Assembly (NCBI GenBank): GCA_036523395.1
Contig: DATDEH010000005.1
Span: 1-64,000 of the forward strand
Source: Candidatus Limnocylindria bacterium
GTDB lineage: Bacteria > Chloroflexota > Limnocylindria > P2-11E
Reading direction: 5' to 3'
Length of the DNA: 64,000 nt
Positions 7,904 to 17,169 of the stretch are shown piece after piece. The position numbers and the translations under genes were made by a program. Positions within the stretch are counted from its first letter, which is position 1; every line of letters starts with the position of its first letter. The notes beneath the pieces are model-generated. The model did no database searches. It had not been told where the DNA came from and saw nothing but the letters and a program-made list of their open reading frames with translations.

Positions 7904-9507
7904 GCGCGCGGCGGGTGGTAGACGCCGAACACGGTGCGCAGGTCGGCGCAGATCTCGCCGAGCGTCACGCTCGCCTCGACCGCGGCCACGATCGGCGGCA
8001 CGAGATTCGCGGACCCGCGCGCAGCGGTCAGGAGGTCCGCGCGTGCGCGCTCCACCGCGGCAGCGTCCCGCTTCGCCCGCAGCGACCGCAGACGCTCGGC
8101 GCGGCCGCGGACGACCGCGTCATCGACGCGCTGCAGCGGCGGCACAGCGTCGTCGCCCTCGGAGCGGTAGGCATTGACGCCGACGGTCACCTTCTCGCCG
8201 CTCTCGACCGCCTTCTGTTGCGCGTACGCGGAGTCCTCGATCGCGCGCATCTGGTAGCCCTTCTCGATCGCCGCGAGCGCGCCGCCCATACCCGTGATCT
8301 TGTCCAGCTCGGCGTGGACGCGGCGCTCGATGTCCGCGGTGAGCGACTCGATCGCGTACGCGCCGCCCAATGGATCGATCGTGTCGGCGACGCCCGTCTC
8401 CTCCGCGATGATCTGTTGCGTCCGGAGCGCGAGGCGCGCCGAGTCCTCGCTGGGAAGTGCGAGCGCTTCGTCGTACGCGTTCGTGTGCAGCGACTGTGTC
8501 CCACCGAGCACGGCTGCGAGGGCCTCGATGGCGGTCCGCACGATGTTGTTGAGCGGCTGCTGCGCCGTGAGGGTCGAGCCCATCGTTTGCGTGTGGAAGC
8601 GGAGCGCGAGCGCGTCCGCCGTCTTCGCGCCGAAGCGGTCACGCATGACGTCGGTCCACACGCGTCTCGCCGCGCGGAACTTCGCGACCTCCTCGAGCAG
8701 CGTCGAGTGGGCTGCGAAGAAGAACGACAGCTGCGGCGCGAATGCGTCGACGCTGAGGCCGGCCTTCACCGCGCCGGCTACGTACTCGATGGCGTCGGCG
8801 AACGTGAACGCGAGCTCCTGGACCGAGTCCGAGCCCGCCTCGCGGATGTGGTACCCGCTGATCGAGATCGGGTTCCAGCGCGGAAGCTCCGTGGCGCAGT
8901 ACGCGATGAGATCGGTCACGAGGCGGAGCGACGGTCGCGGCGGGAAGATGTACGTGCCGCGAGCGATGTACTCCTTGAGGATGTCGTTCTGCGTCGTGCC
9001 GCCGACGCGCGCGAGCGGAACGCCCTGCTTCTTCGCGACCGCCGCGTACATCGCGAGCAGGATCGCGGCGGTCGCGTTGATCGTCATCGATGTCGTGACC
9101 TTGTCGAGTGGGATCCCGGCGAACAGGTGCTCGAGATCGTCGAGGCTCGAGATCGAGACGCCGACCTTCCCCACCTCGCCCGCGACCTGCGGATCGTCCG
9201 CGTCGTACCCCATCTGCGTTGGGAGGTCGAAGGCGACCGAGAGCCCCGTCTGTCCGTGTTCGAGGAGATAGCGGAAGCGCGCATTCGTTTCCTCGGCCGC
9301 GCCGAAGCCCGCGTACTGCCGCATCGTCCAGAGGCGGCCGCGATACATCGTCGGCTGCACGCCGCGCGTGTACGGAGGCTCGCCGGGAACACCGAGTCGC
9401 AGGGCGGCTTCGCGGTACCCGTCGTCGTCGGTGAACGAAGCCGGCAGCGGACCGCCATACGTCGTCTCGAAGCGTGCCCGCTCAGGAACGCGGCGCGTCT
9501 CGGCCAT
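7900..9507 (-). CDS. Methylmalonyl-CoA mutase, large (catalytic) subunit
   Basis: Catalytic TIM-barrel subunit of the B12-dependent methylmalonyl-CoA to succinyl-CoA isomerase. It has 535 residues and lacks the C-terminal B12-binding domain, so a separate small subunit is needed. [16 protein letters not shown] carries the Tyr (residue 65) and [13 protein letters not shown] the Arg (residue 183) that correspond to Tyr89 and Arg207 of the Propionibacterium enzyme; both contact the substrate carboxylate, supporting true methylmalonyl-CoA specificity. The His of SGYHIREAG is also kept. The ATG at 9507 is used; the frame stays open upstream through arginine-rich non-coding sequence. It overlaps mce by 4 bases. 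Confidence 0.95.
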   Translation of the reverse strand: MAETRRVPERARFETTYGGPLPASFTDDDGYREAALRLGVPGEPPYTRGVQPTMYRGRLWTMRQYAGFGAAEETNARFRYLLEHGQTGLSVAFDLPTQMGYDADDPQVAGEVGKVGVSISSLDDLEHLFAGIPLDKVTTSMTINATAAILLAMYAAVAKKQGVPLARVGGTTQNDILKEYIARGTYIFPPRPSLRLVTDLIAYCATELPRWNPISISGYHIREAGSDSVQELAFTFADAIEYVAGAVKAGLSVDAFAPQLSFFFAAHSTLLEEVAKFRAARRVWTDVMRDRFGAKTADALALRFHTQTMGSTLTAQQPLNNIVRTAIEALAAVLGGTQSLHTNAYDEALALPSEDSARLALRTQQIIAEETGVADTIDPLGGAYAIESLTADIERRVHAELDKITGMGGALAAIEKGYQMRAIEDSAYAQQKAVESGEKVTVGVNAYRSEGDDAVPPLQRVDDAVVRGRAERLRSLRAKRDAAAVERARADLLTAARGSANLVPPIVAAVEASVTLGEICADLRTVFGVYHPPRA

Positions 9508-9527
9508 ATCGCGATGGTATCCGCGAG

Positions 9528-10697
9528 CTACGGGCGCCGAGTCAGCTCGACCTCGAGGTCCATCGGGCCCGCGAACGCGTTCACGTCGGTCGCGCTTGCG
9601 AACCCGCTCGCCGCGCGCCACCACTGGGCCGCGTATGGCGATCCCGCAGGCGGATCGATGACGAGTCGATAGCTCCCAGGAGGCACGTGCATAAGGAACA
9701 TGCCGGCGACGCTGGTCATGGCCACACCGACGAGCCGGCAGCAGGCCGCACCGCCCGCGAGGTATGCCGCGACGCGAGCTCCCTGCAATCCGTCACCGAA
9801 CGATGGGCCGGTACGGACCTGGCCCGATAGCTGGGTCACCACGACGACCGCGATGTCGATGCCGGTCACGTCTCGCTCGACCTTGAGCGGCGTTGCCTGG
9901 AAGACCGCCGGGTCGTCGCTCCAGAACCGCACACCGCTAATGGTGTGCCCGGTCGTCTGCACCACGTACGTCCCGGGCGGAACGGTGAGCTTGTACCGAC
10001 CGGCCGCATCAGTCGTGGCCGTCGCCACGATCTCGAACGCATCACCCTGACCGCCGTAGATGAGCATCGAATTCATCCCGAGGGCCACCACGCGGGTGTC
10101 GGCTTGCGGAGTCCCAGTGTTGCCGTCGGTGATCCGCCCCTCGACGATGTGGCCTGACCCCAGCGTGATGTCGATGGGCGCGTTCAGGTCCCCGACCATC
10201 AGGGGGCTGGTGAGATTCCCGGAGGCGCTACCAGGCGGTCCACCGATCGCCGATGAGACGGCGAGCACGAGCAGACCCGGTGGCGGCGTCACCTGGACCA
10301 TCAGCTGGACGCTGCTCGATCCTCCCAAGGCTGCCGCTGTCCAGAGGACGACGCTAACGGTGTACGCGCCGCGATCGTCCGTCACGGCGGTCAAGTCGGG
10401 GCCGGATATGCGTCCGTCGTTCAATGGGGACGGCATCGCGCGAACGCGTACACCCGCGACGCCGGCGCCTGTCGCGCTCATCGTCGCCTTGCCGCTGATC
10501 GTGCGCGCGACGGTCGCGGTGGGCGCCGCTGTCGGAGTCTGCGTGGGGGTCGATGCCGCGAGCGTCGGCGACGCGGCGATCGACGCCGCCGGAACTGTTG
10601 CGCTCTCGGCCGGAGTGGGAGACGCGCTGCTCTGCGGTTGCGTCGCGCACGCGGTCGCGAGCATCACGGATACGAGCACAAGGACGCGGCCCTGCAC
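9528..10697 (-). CDS. Lipoprotein with carboxypeptidase-regulatory-like repeats
   Basis: An exported 389-residue protein. A signal sequence ([18 protein letters not shown]) ends in a lipobox with Cys near residue 17, predicting a lipid anchor. A Pro/Thr/Ser/Ala-rich linker occupies about residues 20-65. After it come three or four beta-sandwich repeats, each ending in a motif like [10 protein letters not shown] or [18 protein letters not shown], as in CarboxypepD_reg domains, which are usually structural or carbohydrate-facing modules. It sits between the penicillin-acylase-like gene and the mutase, 20 bases from each, but no metabolic role is evident. Confidence 0.85.
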   Translation of the reverse strand: MQGRVLVLVSVMLATACATQPQSSASPTPAESATVPAASIAASPTLAASTPTQTPTAAPTATVARTISGKATMSATGAGVAGVRVRAMPSPLNDGRISGPDLTAVTDDRGAYTVSVVLWTAAALGGSSSVQLMVQVTPPPGLLVLAVSSAIGGPPGSASGNLTSPLMVGDLNAPIDITLGSGHIVEGRITDGNTGTPQADTRVVALGMNSMLIYGGQGDAFEIVATATTDAAGRYKLTVPPGTYVVQTTGHTISGVRFWSDDPAVFQATPLKVERDVTGIDIAVVVVTQLSGQVRTGPSFGDGLQGARVAAYLAGGAACCRLVGVAMTSVAGMFLMHVPPGSYRLVIDPPAGSPYAAQWWRAASGFASATDVNAFAGPMDLEVELTRRP

Positions 10698-10716
10698 GAG
10701 GAAACCCTAATCCACG

Positions 10717-13092
10717 TCAGCGCGCTCGAAGGACGAGCCTTCCTTCGATCTTCCCGATCCGCTCCCGCGAGAGCGCCATCGGTTTGTATTGGCCGTTGGC
10801 CCACATGTTTGTTTGATCGCCCCAGTGCGGCGAGAGCGGCTGCCCGCTCTGGCCGGTGGGGATGATCGAGATCGACGCATCGATGTCCCCGAGATCGACG
10901 ATCTGCCGCTCCGAGGAGTGGCTCCGTAGCGCGAACGGTCTCATCAACGAATACGCGCCGTTATTCGGCGAGTACCCGTCGCCTGCGCGGCTCACCGGTC
11001 CGATGGTCAGGATGAGATCGAGCGGCGTCGCAGCGGAGAGCGGATGCTCGAACGACACCTTGTGCAGATCGCCCCAGCGCCACGATGCGGGCGTCGCGCC
11101 GAGACGCGTGGTGAGGTCGCGTACCGCATCCTCAAGCGCTTGTGACGCGATCGCGTCGCGGTCGCCCCCTTCACCGCTCGCGAGATCGGCGAACCATGTG
11201 CTCGACGGCGATTCGATGAGGTCGTAGAGAGCGAACGTCGGACGGCCGTCGGTGAGGTATTGCTCGTAGAGCGTCGGGCCGAGCTTGTCACGGAACGTGC
11301 GCTCGCACATGTGAACGAGCCACGCTTCATAGACAGCGGCGGCCGCCGAGTCAACGCTGAGGGCGCCGTCCCAGCTCCGCACGAGACTCTGCGCCTCGAC
11401 CGCGAGCGGGCTCGCCGCGCGCGCCGCGAGGATCGTGGCGCGGAAGCGCTGCACTGGCAGCGACGTCACGTCGTTCTGCAGCGACCGGAAGCGCGCGACG
11501 TCCGCGCCGGTGGTGTTCGTGAGCGCCCCACGCAGGAATGCGTAGCGGAATCCAGGATCCCACTCCCCCTCCCAGCCCGTCTCGGTCGCGCGGTCCACAG
11601 GTCGGTTGTTCGCGTTGACGACGAGGCCACCGGGCGGGTCGAAGAGGAACGGGTTGTCGTCCGCGAGGCGAAGGCCGCGCCACTCGTAGTCGCCGCTCCA
11701 GCCCGGCACCGGCAGCCGGCCGTCCCCTGCCTTGCGATCCGGCAGGCGACCTACGAGCTGGTAGCCGATGTGCCCGTCAACGTCCGCATAGCACGCGGAC
11801 AGCGTCGCGCCAACGAAGAGCGCGGCCGCTGCGCGGAACTCGCTGAAGTTGCGCGCGCGTCCCATCCCGAAGACCGCCTCGACGGTTCGCGATCCGTCGA
11901 GCGCGCTCCAGCGCAGCGCGAGCTGCGCGTTCTGCTCTTTGAGGACCGGCGTGAGGATCGGCCCGTGCCGCGTGACCGCGACGTCGATCACGACGGGATC
12001 GGCGCGGCCCTTCACCTTGATCACCTCGCGAGTGAAGGTCGCGTTCTCCATGCGCCCCTCGTACTCGTAGCGGCGCAGGTCCGCGGGATCCTGGCGCTCG
12101 ACGAAGAGGTCCTGGGTGTCTGCGTACGCGTAGGTGAAGCTCCATGCGACGCGGTCGTTGTGCCCGATGACGACGCCCGGCACGCCCGGGATCGAGAACC
12201 CGATGAGGTGCAGATCGTCCGCGTCGAGCGCGACCTCGTACCAGATGCTCGGATTGCGCACCGGCAGATGCGGATCGCCCGCGAGCAGCGGCTTTCCTGA
12301 CGCGGTGCGCGAGCCGCTCAGCGCCCAGCAGTTCGAGCCGAGGCCCTGGCCCGCGCCGCCGAGAACGGTGGCGAGCGCAGCTGGTCCGTGGCCCGCGGAT
12401 CCGGGTGAGATCTCCGGTGCCACGAGTGCCCAGGCGCGCGTGTCGTGGGCGACGGCGTTCGTCGACGCGTCGGGGAGAAGCGTCGCCAGCGCCTCGGGGC
12501 CAAGGCGCGCAGCGATGCTCGCGCGCAGCAGCTCCTGCGTGTAGTTCCCCGCGGCGTCGTAGAGCTGCAGCTTCGCGATCGCGAGCGTGTCGAGCACCGT
12601 CCATGGCTCTGGCCGATAGCCGAGGATCGTGAACTCGATCGGCAGGCTCTCGCCGTGCTGCTGGATGAACTTGTTCACACCCTCCGTGTACGCCTCGACG
12701 AAGCCGCGGGCCTCGTCCGAGATCACCGACCGGTCGAGCTGCGCAGCGCGTCCGAGGCCGAGTGTGCGCGTGAAGCGGTCGGACTCGACGCCGGGCTCGC
12801 CGAGCACTTCGGCGAGCATGCCCTCCGCGGCGCGCCGGTAGATGTCCATCTGCCAGAGACGGTCCTGCGCGGTCACGTACCCCTGCGCGAACAAGGCGTC
12901 GTGCAGATCGCCGGCGAAGACGTGCGGCACGCCGTACGCGTCGCGCAGGACCTCGACGCGCTGGTGCAAACCGAGGAGACGCTCGTCGGCATCGAGCGTC
13001 GGCAGCGGTCGTAGGACGAGCAGGCCAAACGTCGTCGAGATCGCGCCGAGCACGACGAGCAGCACGACCGCGACGACGACCAGCTTCCTCAC
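10717..13092 (-). CDS. Penicillin acylase family amidohydrolase (N-terminal serine hydrolase)
   Basis: An exported or membrane-anchored N-terminal-nucleophile amidase of 791 residues, starting with a hydrophobic helix (residues 4-32). Family members are made as precursors and self-cleave before a serine. Here GLGSNCWALSG (about residue 257) supplies that serine, followed by KPLLAGDPHLPVRNPSIWYE and the characteristic NNRPVD segment of the beta chain. Substrates in the family include beta-lactam amides, acyl-homoserine lactones and other N-acyl compounds; this one cannot be assigned. The GTG start overlaps the biotin-carrier stop (GTGA), an unusual partner for carboxylase genes. Confidence 0.92.
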   Translation of the reverse strand: MRKLVVVAVVLLVVLGAISTTFGLLVLRPLPTLDADERLLGLHQRVEVLRDAYGVPHVFAGDLHDALFAQGYVTAQDRLWQMDIYRRAAEGMLAEVLGEPGVESDRFTRTLGLGRAAQLDRSVISDEARGFVEAYTEGVNKFIQQHGESLPIEFTILGYRPEPWTVLDTLAIAKLQLYDAAGNYTQELLRASIAARLGPEALATLLPDASTNAVAHDTRAWALVAPEISPGSAGHGPAALATVLGGAGQGLGSNCWALSGSRTASGKPLLAGDPHLPVRNPSIWYEVALDADDLHLIGFSIPGVPGVVIGHNDRVAWSFTYAYADTQDLFVERQDPADLRRYEYEGRMENATFTREVIKVKGRADPVVIDVAVTRHGPILTPVLKEQNAQLALRWSALDGSRTVEAVFGMGRARNFSEFRAAAALFVGATLSACYADVDGHIGYQLVGRLPDRKAGDGRLPVPGWSGDYEWRGLRLADDNPFLFDPPGGLVVNANNRPVDRATETGWEGEWDPGFRYAFLRGALTNTTGADVARFRSLQNDVTSLPVQRFRATILAARAASPLAVEAQSLVRSWDGALSVDSAAAAVYEAWLVHMCERTFRDKLGPTLYEQYLTDGRPTFALYDLIESPSSTWFADLASGEGGDRDAIASQALEDAVRDLTTRLGATPASWRWGDLHKVSFEHPLSAATPLDLILTIGPVSRAGDGYSPNNGAYSLMRPFALRSHSSERQIVDLGDIDASISIIPTGQSGQPLSPHWGDQTNMWANGQYKPMALSRERIGKIEGRLVLRAR

Positions 13093-13586
13093 TCCGCCTC
13101 CTCGAGCACGGCCAGCATCGCGCCGCCCTCGACCTTCGTCCCGGGTCCGACGGCGAGGCGTACGACGCGGCCGCGCGCCGGCGCGAGCAGCTCGTTCTCC
13201 ATCTTCATCGCCTCGAGTGTCATGAGCGGGGCGTCACGCTCGACGAGGTCGCCCTCCGCGACGTGCACCTTCTTGAGCAGCCCGGGCATCGGTGCTCGTA
13301 CCTCGTGGCGCCCGCCGCGCGCAGCGGTCGCGCCGCGCGCCGCGGCCGCCGCGCGCTCGTCGAGCGCGCTCACTTCCGTTTCGTGTCCGTCGACGAGGAG
13401 CCGCATCGGACCGGTCGTCAGCAGCGTGACCTCGTGACTGCGACCCGCGATGCGTACCGACCACTGCCGGCCGCGCACGATCTCCGCCGTCTCCGCCGCT
13501 ACCACCGCGGCGTCGATGAGGAAGCGGCCGTCCGCGGTGAGGTCGACGCGCAGATGCCGATCGCCGACGCTGACCTCGTAGATCAC
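13089..13586 (-). CDS. Biotin carboxyl carrier protein of acyl-CoA carboxylase
   Basis: Carries the biotin arm between the biotin carboxylase and the carboxyltransferase. It has 165 residues; the C-terminal biotinyl domain has the attachment motif LEAMKMEN with Lys128, preceded by the RAPMPGLLKKVHV strand typical of acyl-CoA carboxylases. The N-terminal 80 residues form a linker/BT-like part. The gene overlaps the biotin carboxylase upstream by 4 bases (GTGA). Confidence 0.93.
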   Translation of the reverse strand: MIYEVSVGDRHLRVDLTADGRFLIDAAVVAAETAEIVRGRQWSVRIAGRSHEVTLLTTGPMRLLVDGHETEVSALDERAAAAARGATAARGGRHEVRAPMPGLLKKVHVAEGDLVERDAPLMTLEAMKMENELLAPARGRVVRLAVGPGTKVEGGAMLAVLEEAE

Positions 13587-15070
13587 CGCAGCGCCTCCTC
13601 GCGCCCCGCGCGCGCCCAGGTGCCATTCGGAGACGCGACCGGTCGGCGTGCCGCGCGGCCGCGCGTGGCGAGCACCGCGACGAGCGCGGCCGCGGTGACC
13701 GCGCTCTCGTCGAGCACGGTCGGGGTGCGAGGCGGCCAGTGGGTTGCGACATACCCCGTGTCGTAGCGTCCGCCGACGAAGTCGGGCTCGTCGAGGACGT
13801 AGGAGTGGAACGCGAGGCTCGTCGGGAGCCCCGCAACGATCGTCTCGCGCAGCGCGCCGCGCGCTCGCGCGAGGGCCTCGGCGCGATCGGCGCCATGGGC
13901 GATGAGCTTCATGAGCAGAGGGTCATAGTCGCTCGTGACCGTGAGACCTTCGAAGAGACCTGAGTCGACCCGGACGCCCGGGCCGGCGGGCTCGCGCAGC
14001 AACGCGACGCGGCCGGTCGCGGGTATGAAGCCGCGCCGCACGTCCTCGGCGGTGATGCGGCACTCGATCGCCGCGCCGCGGCCGCGCACGTCTTTCTGCG
14101 CGAAGGGCAGCGGCTCGCCGGACGCGATGCGCAGCTGAAGCGCGACGAGATCGAGCCCGGTCACGACCTCGGTCACCGGGTGCTCGACCTGCAGGCGAGT
14201 GTTCACCTCGAGAAATGAGAAGGCGCCGCGCGCATCGACGAGGAATTCGACGGTGCCGGCGTTCTGATAGCCCGCCGCGCGCGCGATCCGCACCGCGGCG
14301 TCGCCGAGGCGCTCGCGGAGCGCATCGCCCACCGATGGCGCGGGGGACTCCTCGATGAGCTTCTGATGACGGCGCTGGACCGAGCAGTCGCGCTCGCCGA
14401 GCCAGACGATGCCGCCGTGAGCGTCCGCGAGGATCTGCATCTCGATGTGCCGCGCGTTCTCGATGAGCTTCTCCACGAACAGCGCCGACGAGCCGAACGC
14501 GCCGGCGGCTTCCCCTGACGCGAGACGCCACGCGGCATCGAGCTCCCCGGCCGACGCGACCGCGCGCATGCCCTTCCCGCCACCGCCGCCGGCTGCCTTG
14601 AGCATCACCGGGTACCCGATGCGCTCCCCTTCTCGACGCGCGTGATCCAGGTCGCGCAGCGGTTCGAGCGTGCCCTCCGCGACGGGGACGCCCGCGTCGC
14701 GCGCAAGCCGGCGGGCCTGCGTCTTCTCGCCGAGCTTCCGCTGCACGTCGCCGGGTGGACCGACGAACACGAGACCGGCACTGCGCACTGCGTCGGCAAA
14801 CTCCTCGTTCTCCGACAGGAACCCGTAGCCGGGATGGACCGCGTCGCACTTCGCGCGGCGCGCGACCCCTATGAGCTTTGAGGCCACGAGGTAGCTCTCG
14901 CTCGGCGACGCCGGTCCGATCGGATACGCCTCATCCGCGAGACGGACGTGAAGGGCGTCCCGATCGACGTCGCTGTATATGGCTACGGCGCGGATCCCGA
15001 GCTCGTGGCAGGCGCGGATCACGCGCACGGCGATCTCGCCGCGGTTGGCGACGAGGACCCGCTTGAGCAC
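13583..15070 (-). CDS. Biotin carboxylase subunit of acyl-CoA carboxylase
   Basis: ATP-grasp enzyme that carboxylates biotin. The 495-residue protein starts VLKRVLVANRGEIAVRVIRA at a GTG and contains the glycine-rich ATP loop KAAGGGGGKGMR, the ERDCSVQRRHQKLIEE catalytic segment, EVNTRLQVEHPVTE, and the C-terminal domain with AIECRITAED. The last 40 residues (after THWPP) extend past the usual biotin carboxylase end and are arginine- and alanine-rich. It is separated from the carboxyltransferase by 15 bases and fused by overlap to the carrier gene, so the three form one operon. Confidence 0.95.
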   Translation of the reverse strand: MLKRVLVANRGEIAVRVIRACHELGIRAVAIYSDVDRDALHVRLADEAYPIGPASPSESYLVASKLIGVARRAKCDAVHPGYGFLSENEEFADAVRSAGLVFVGPPGDVQRKLGEKTQARRLARDAGVPVAEGTLEPLRDLDHARREGERIGYPVMLKAAGGGGGKGMRAVASAGELDAAWRLASGEAAGAFGSSALFVEKLIENARHIEMQILADAHGGIVWLGERDCSVQRRHQKLIEESPAPSVGDALRERLGDAAVRIARAAGYQNAGTVEFLVDARGAFSFLEVNTRLQVEHPVTEVVTGLDLVALQLRIASGEPLPFAQKDVRGRGAAIECRITAEDVRRGFIPATGRVALLREPAGPGVRVDSGLFEGLTVTSDYDPLLMKLIAHGADRAEALARARGALRETIVAGLPTSLAFHSYVLDEPDFVGGRYDTGYVATHWPPRTPTVLDESAVTAAALVAVLATRGRAARRPVASPNGTWARAGREEALR

Positions 15071-15085
15071 CGCCGTCCTAGGGCG

Positions 15086-16627
15086 TCACAGCGGGATGTT
15101 CCCGTGCTTGCGCTTGGGGTTCGTGTCCCGTTTGCCCGCGAGGGAACGGAGCGCCGCGATGAGCCGCGGTCGGGTCTCGCGCGGCTCGATGACGTCGTCG
15201 AGGTAACCGCGTTCGGCCGCGACGTACGGGTTCGCGAAGCGCTCGACGTAGCTCGCGACGAGCTCCTTCCGCTTCGCGTCCTGATCCTTCGCGCGCTCGA
15301 TCTCCTCGCGGTAGACGATGTTCACCGCGCCCTCGGGTCCCATGACCGCGATCTCCGCGCTCGGCCACGCGACGTTGTAGTCCCCACGGATGTGCTTGCT
15401 CGACATGACGTCGTACGCGCCGCCGTAGGCCTTGCGCGTGATGACGGTGAGCTTCGGGACCGTCGCCTCGGCGTATGCGTAGAGAAGCTTCGCGCCGCTC
15501 CGGATGATGCCGCCATGCTCCTGCGCGGTGCCCGGTAGGAAGCCCGGCACGTCGACGAAGGTCACGAGCGGGATGTTGAAGGCGTCGCAGAAGCGGACGA
15601 AACGCGCGGCCTTGATCGACGCGTCGATGTCGAGCACGCCGGCGAGGACCGTCGGCTGCTGCGCGACGACACCGACGCTGCGGCCGTCGAGACGCGCGAA
15701 GGCGCAGATGATGTTGCGTGCCCAGCCCTCGTGCACCTCGAGGAACTCTCCGTCGTCGCAGACGCGCCGGACCAGTTCTTTCATGTCGTACGGCTTGCTC
15801 GCGGCGTCGGGCACGAGCGCGTCGAGCTCGCGGTCCTGGCGATCGATCGGATCGTCCGTCGGAACGACCGGCGCGGGATCGAGATTGTTCGACGGCAGGT
15901 AGCCGACGAGACGGCGGAGCAGCTGCAGGCAGGAGACCTCGTCGTCGCACTCGAAGTGCGCGACGCCCGAGCGCCGCGCGTGGACGTCCGCGCCGCCGAG
16001 CTCGTCGAGCGTGACGTCCTCGTGCGTCACGGTCTTCACCACGTTCGGCCCGGTCACGAACATGTACGAGGTGTCGCGCACCATCGCGATGAAGTCGGTG
16101 ATCGCCGGCGAGTACACGGCACCGCCCGCGCAAGGTCCGAGGATCGCCGACAGCTGCGGGACCACGCCGGACGCGAGCACGTTGCGCAGGAAGATGTCGG
16201 CATAGCCGCCGAGCGACACGACGCCCTCCTGGATGCGCGCGCCGCCCGAGTCGTTGAGCCCGATGACCGGCGCGCCGTTGCGCACGGCCAGATCCATGAC
16301 CTTGCAGATCTTCGCGGCGTGCGCCTCCGCGAGAGAACCGCCGAACACCGTGAAGTCCTGCGAGAAGACGTAGACGAGTCGACCGTCGACATGGCCGAAG
16401 CCCGTCACGACACCGTCACCCATCACGCGCTCGTCGTCCGGTATGAGCTCCGTGGGGCGCGCCATCACGAACGCATCGAGCTCGGTGAAGGATCCGTCGT
16501 CGACGAGGAGGTCCACGCGCTCGCGCGCCGTCAGCTTGCCCTTTGCGTGCTGTTGCTGGGTGCGCGCTTCACCACCACCGACGGCGGCGCGCTGCCGCAG
16601 ACCGCTCAGTCGTTCGCTCGGACCCAC
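15086..16627 (-). CDS. pccB: Propionyl-CoA carboxylase-type carboxyltransferase (beta) subunit
   Basis: Transfers CO2 from carboxybiotin to an acyl-CoA. About 513 residues with two crotonase-fold halves: [19 protein letters not shown] and [13 protein letters not shown] in the first, [14 protein letters not shown] and [15 protein letters not shown] in the second. The Asp of GGAYDVM is at the position (Asp422 of Streptomyces PccB, Asp437 of AccD5) known to favour propionyl-CoA. No ATG fits; a GTG at 16627 is used, with a TTG at 16672 as the alternative, and neither has a clear ribosome site. Together with mce and the mutase it completes a propionyl-CoA to succinyl-CoA route. Confidence 0.93.
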   Translation of the reverse strand: MGPSERLSGLRQRAAVGGGEARTQQQHAKGKLTARERVDLLVDDGSFTELDAFVMARPTELIPDDERVMGDGVVTGFGHVDGRLVYVFSQDFTVFGGSLAEAHAAKICKVMDLAVRNGAPVIGLNDSGGARIQEGVVSLGGYADIFLRNVLASGVVPQLSAILGPCAGGAVYSPAITDFIAMVRDTSYMFVTGPNVVKTVTHEDVTLDELGGADVHARRSGVAHFECDDEVSCLQLLRRLVGYLPSNNLDPAPVVPTDDPIDRQDRELDALVPDAASKPYDMKELVRRVCDDGEFLEVHEGWARNIICAFARLDGRSVGVVAQQPTVLAGVLDIDASIKAARFVRFCDAFNIPLVTFVDVPGFLPGTAQEHGGIIRSGAKLLYAYAEATVPKLTVITRKAYGGAYDVMSSKHIRGDYNVAWPSAEIAVMGPEGAVNIVYREEIERAKDQDAKRKELVASYVERFANPYVAAERGYLDDVIEPRETRPRLIAALRSLAGKRDTNPKRKHGNIPL

Positions 16628-16742
16628 GCCGTGAGGATAGGGCGCGGTCAGTTCGTGGCACTGCGCCGACAAGTTCCGATGCCGGGCTCTTGACGGCGCG
16701 CCCGAGAAAACAGCACGCGCAGCGACGCGCGCGCGATAGGGA

Positions 16743-17051
16743 TCAGGCAGGCAGGAGACGGCGCTGCGGCTCTGAGGCTAGCCACCCGCCGGCGAAACCA
16801 GCCAGCGGGGCCACGATGATCCCGGCGGCGGCGATCCAGAGTGGATACGTCACCAGCACGGGGAGCGGCACGGCGTGAGTGGCCAGGCACGCGGCCGACG
16901 ACAGCGTCCCGTGAAGTAGCGGAGCACTCCCCGCCATGCGAGCGGCTACGTAGCCAGCGAGTAGCCCGTCGATCATCGTCTTGGCGAAATCAGGACTGCC
17001 GACCTGCTGGGCCGTGAAGTGGCGGGACGCACTTGATCTGACGAAGCCCAT
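16743..17051 (-). CDS. Small membrane protein, unknown
   Basis: Possible 102-residue protein with two hydrophobic segments (about residues 28-60 and 66-92) separated by a Pro-rich turn, ending in LASEPQRR. An AGGAG lies 11 bases before this ATG. A second ATG four bases upstream is better spaced but opens a frame of only 21 codons. No family is recognised, and codon usage is less GC3-rich than in neighbouring genes, so it may be recently acquired or not coding. It stands alone between the carboxyltransferase and the AAA ATPase. Confidence 0.45.
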   Translation of the reverse strand: MGFVRSSASRHFTAQQVGSPDFAKTMIDGLLAGYVAARMAGSAPLLHGTLSSAACLATHAVPLPVLVTYPLWIAAAGIIVAPLAGFAGGWLASEPQRRLLPA

Positions 17052-17169
17052 TCATGACGTCACTCCTATGCGCTGTGAGGCGCGGTAGGAATCTATTCGC
17101 GGAGCGCATCCGCAAGCGCCATCAGCGGCGTCGTGAGACCTGACTGCCCATTCGTGCCGGGAAGAGTCG

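Noticed and set aside
9108-9458. Second frame overlapping the mutase with serine/arginine-rich sequence
   Set aside because: No similarity to any domain and composition typical of a shifted frame.
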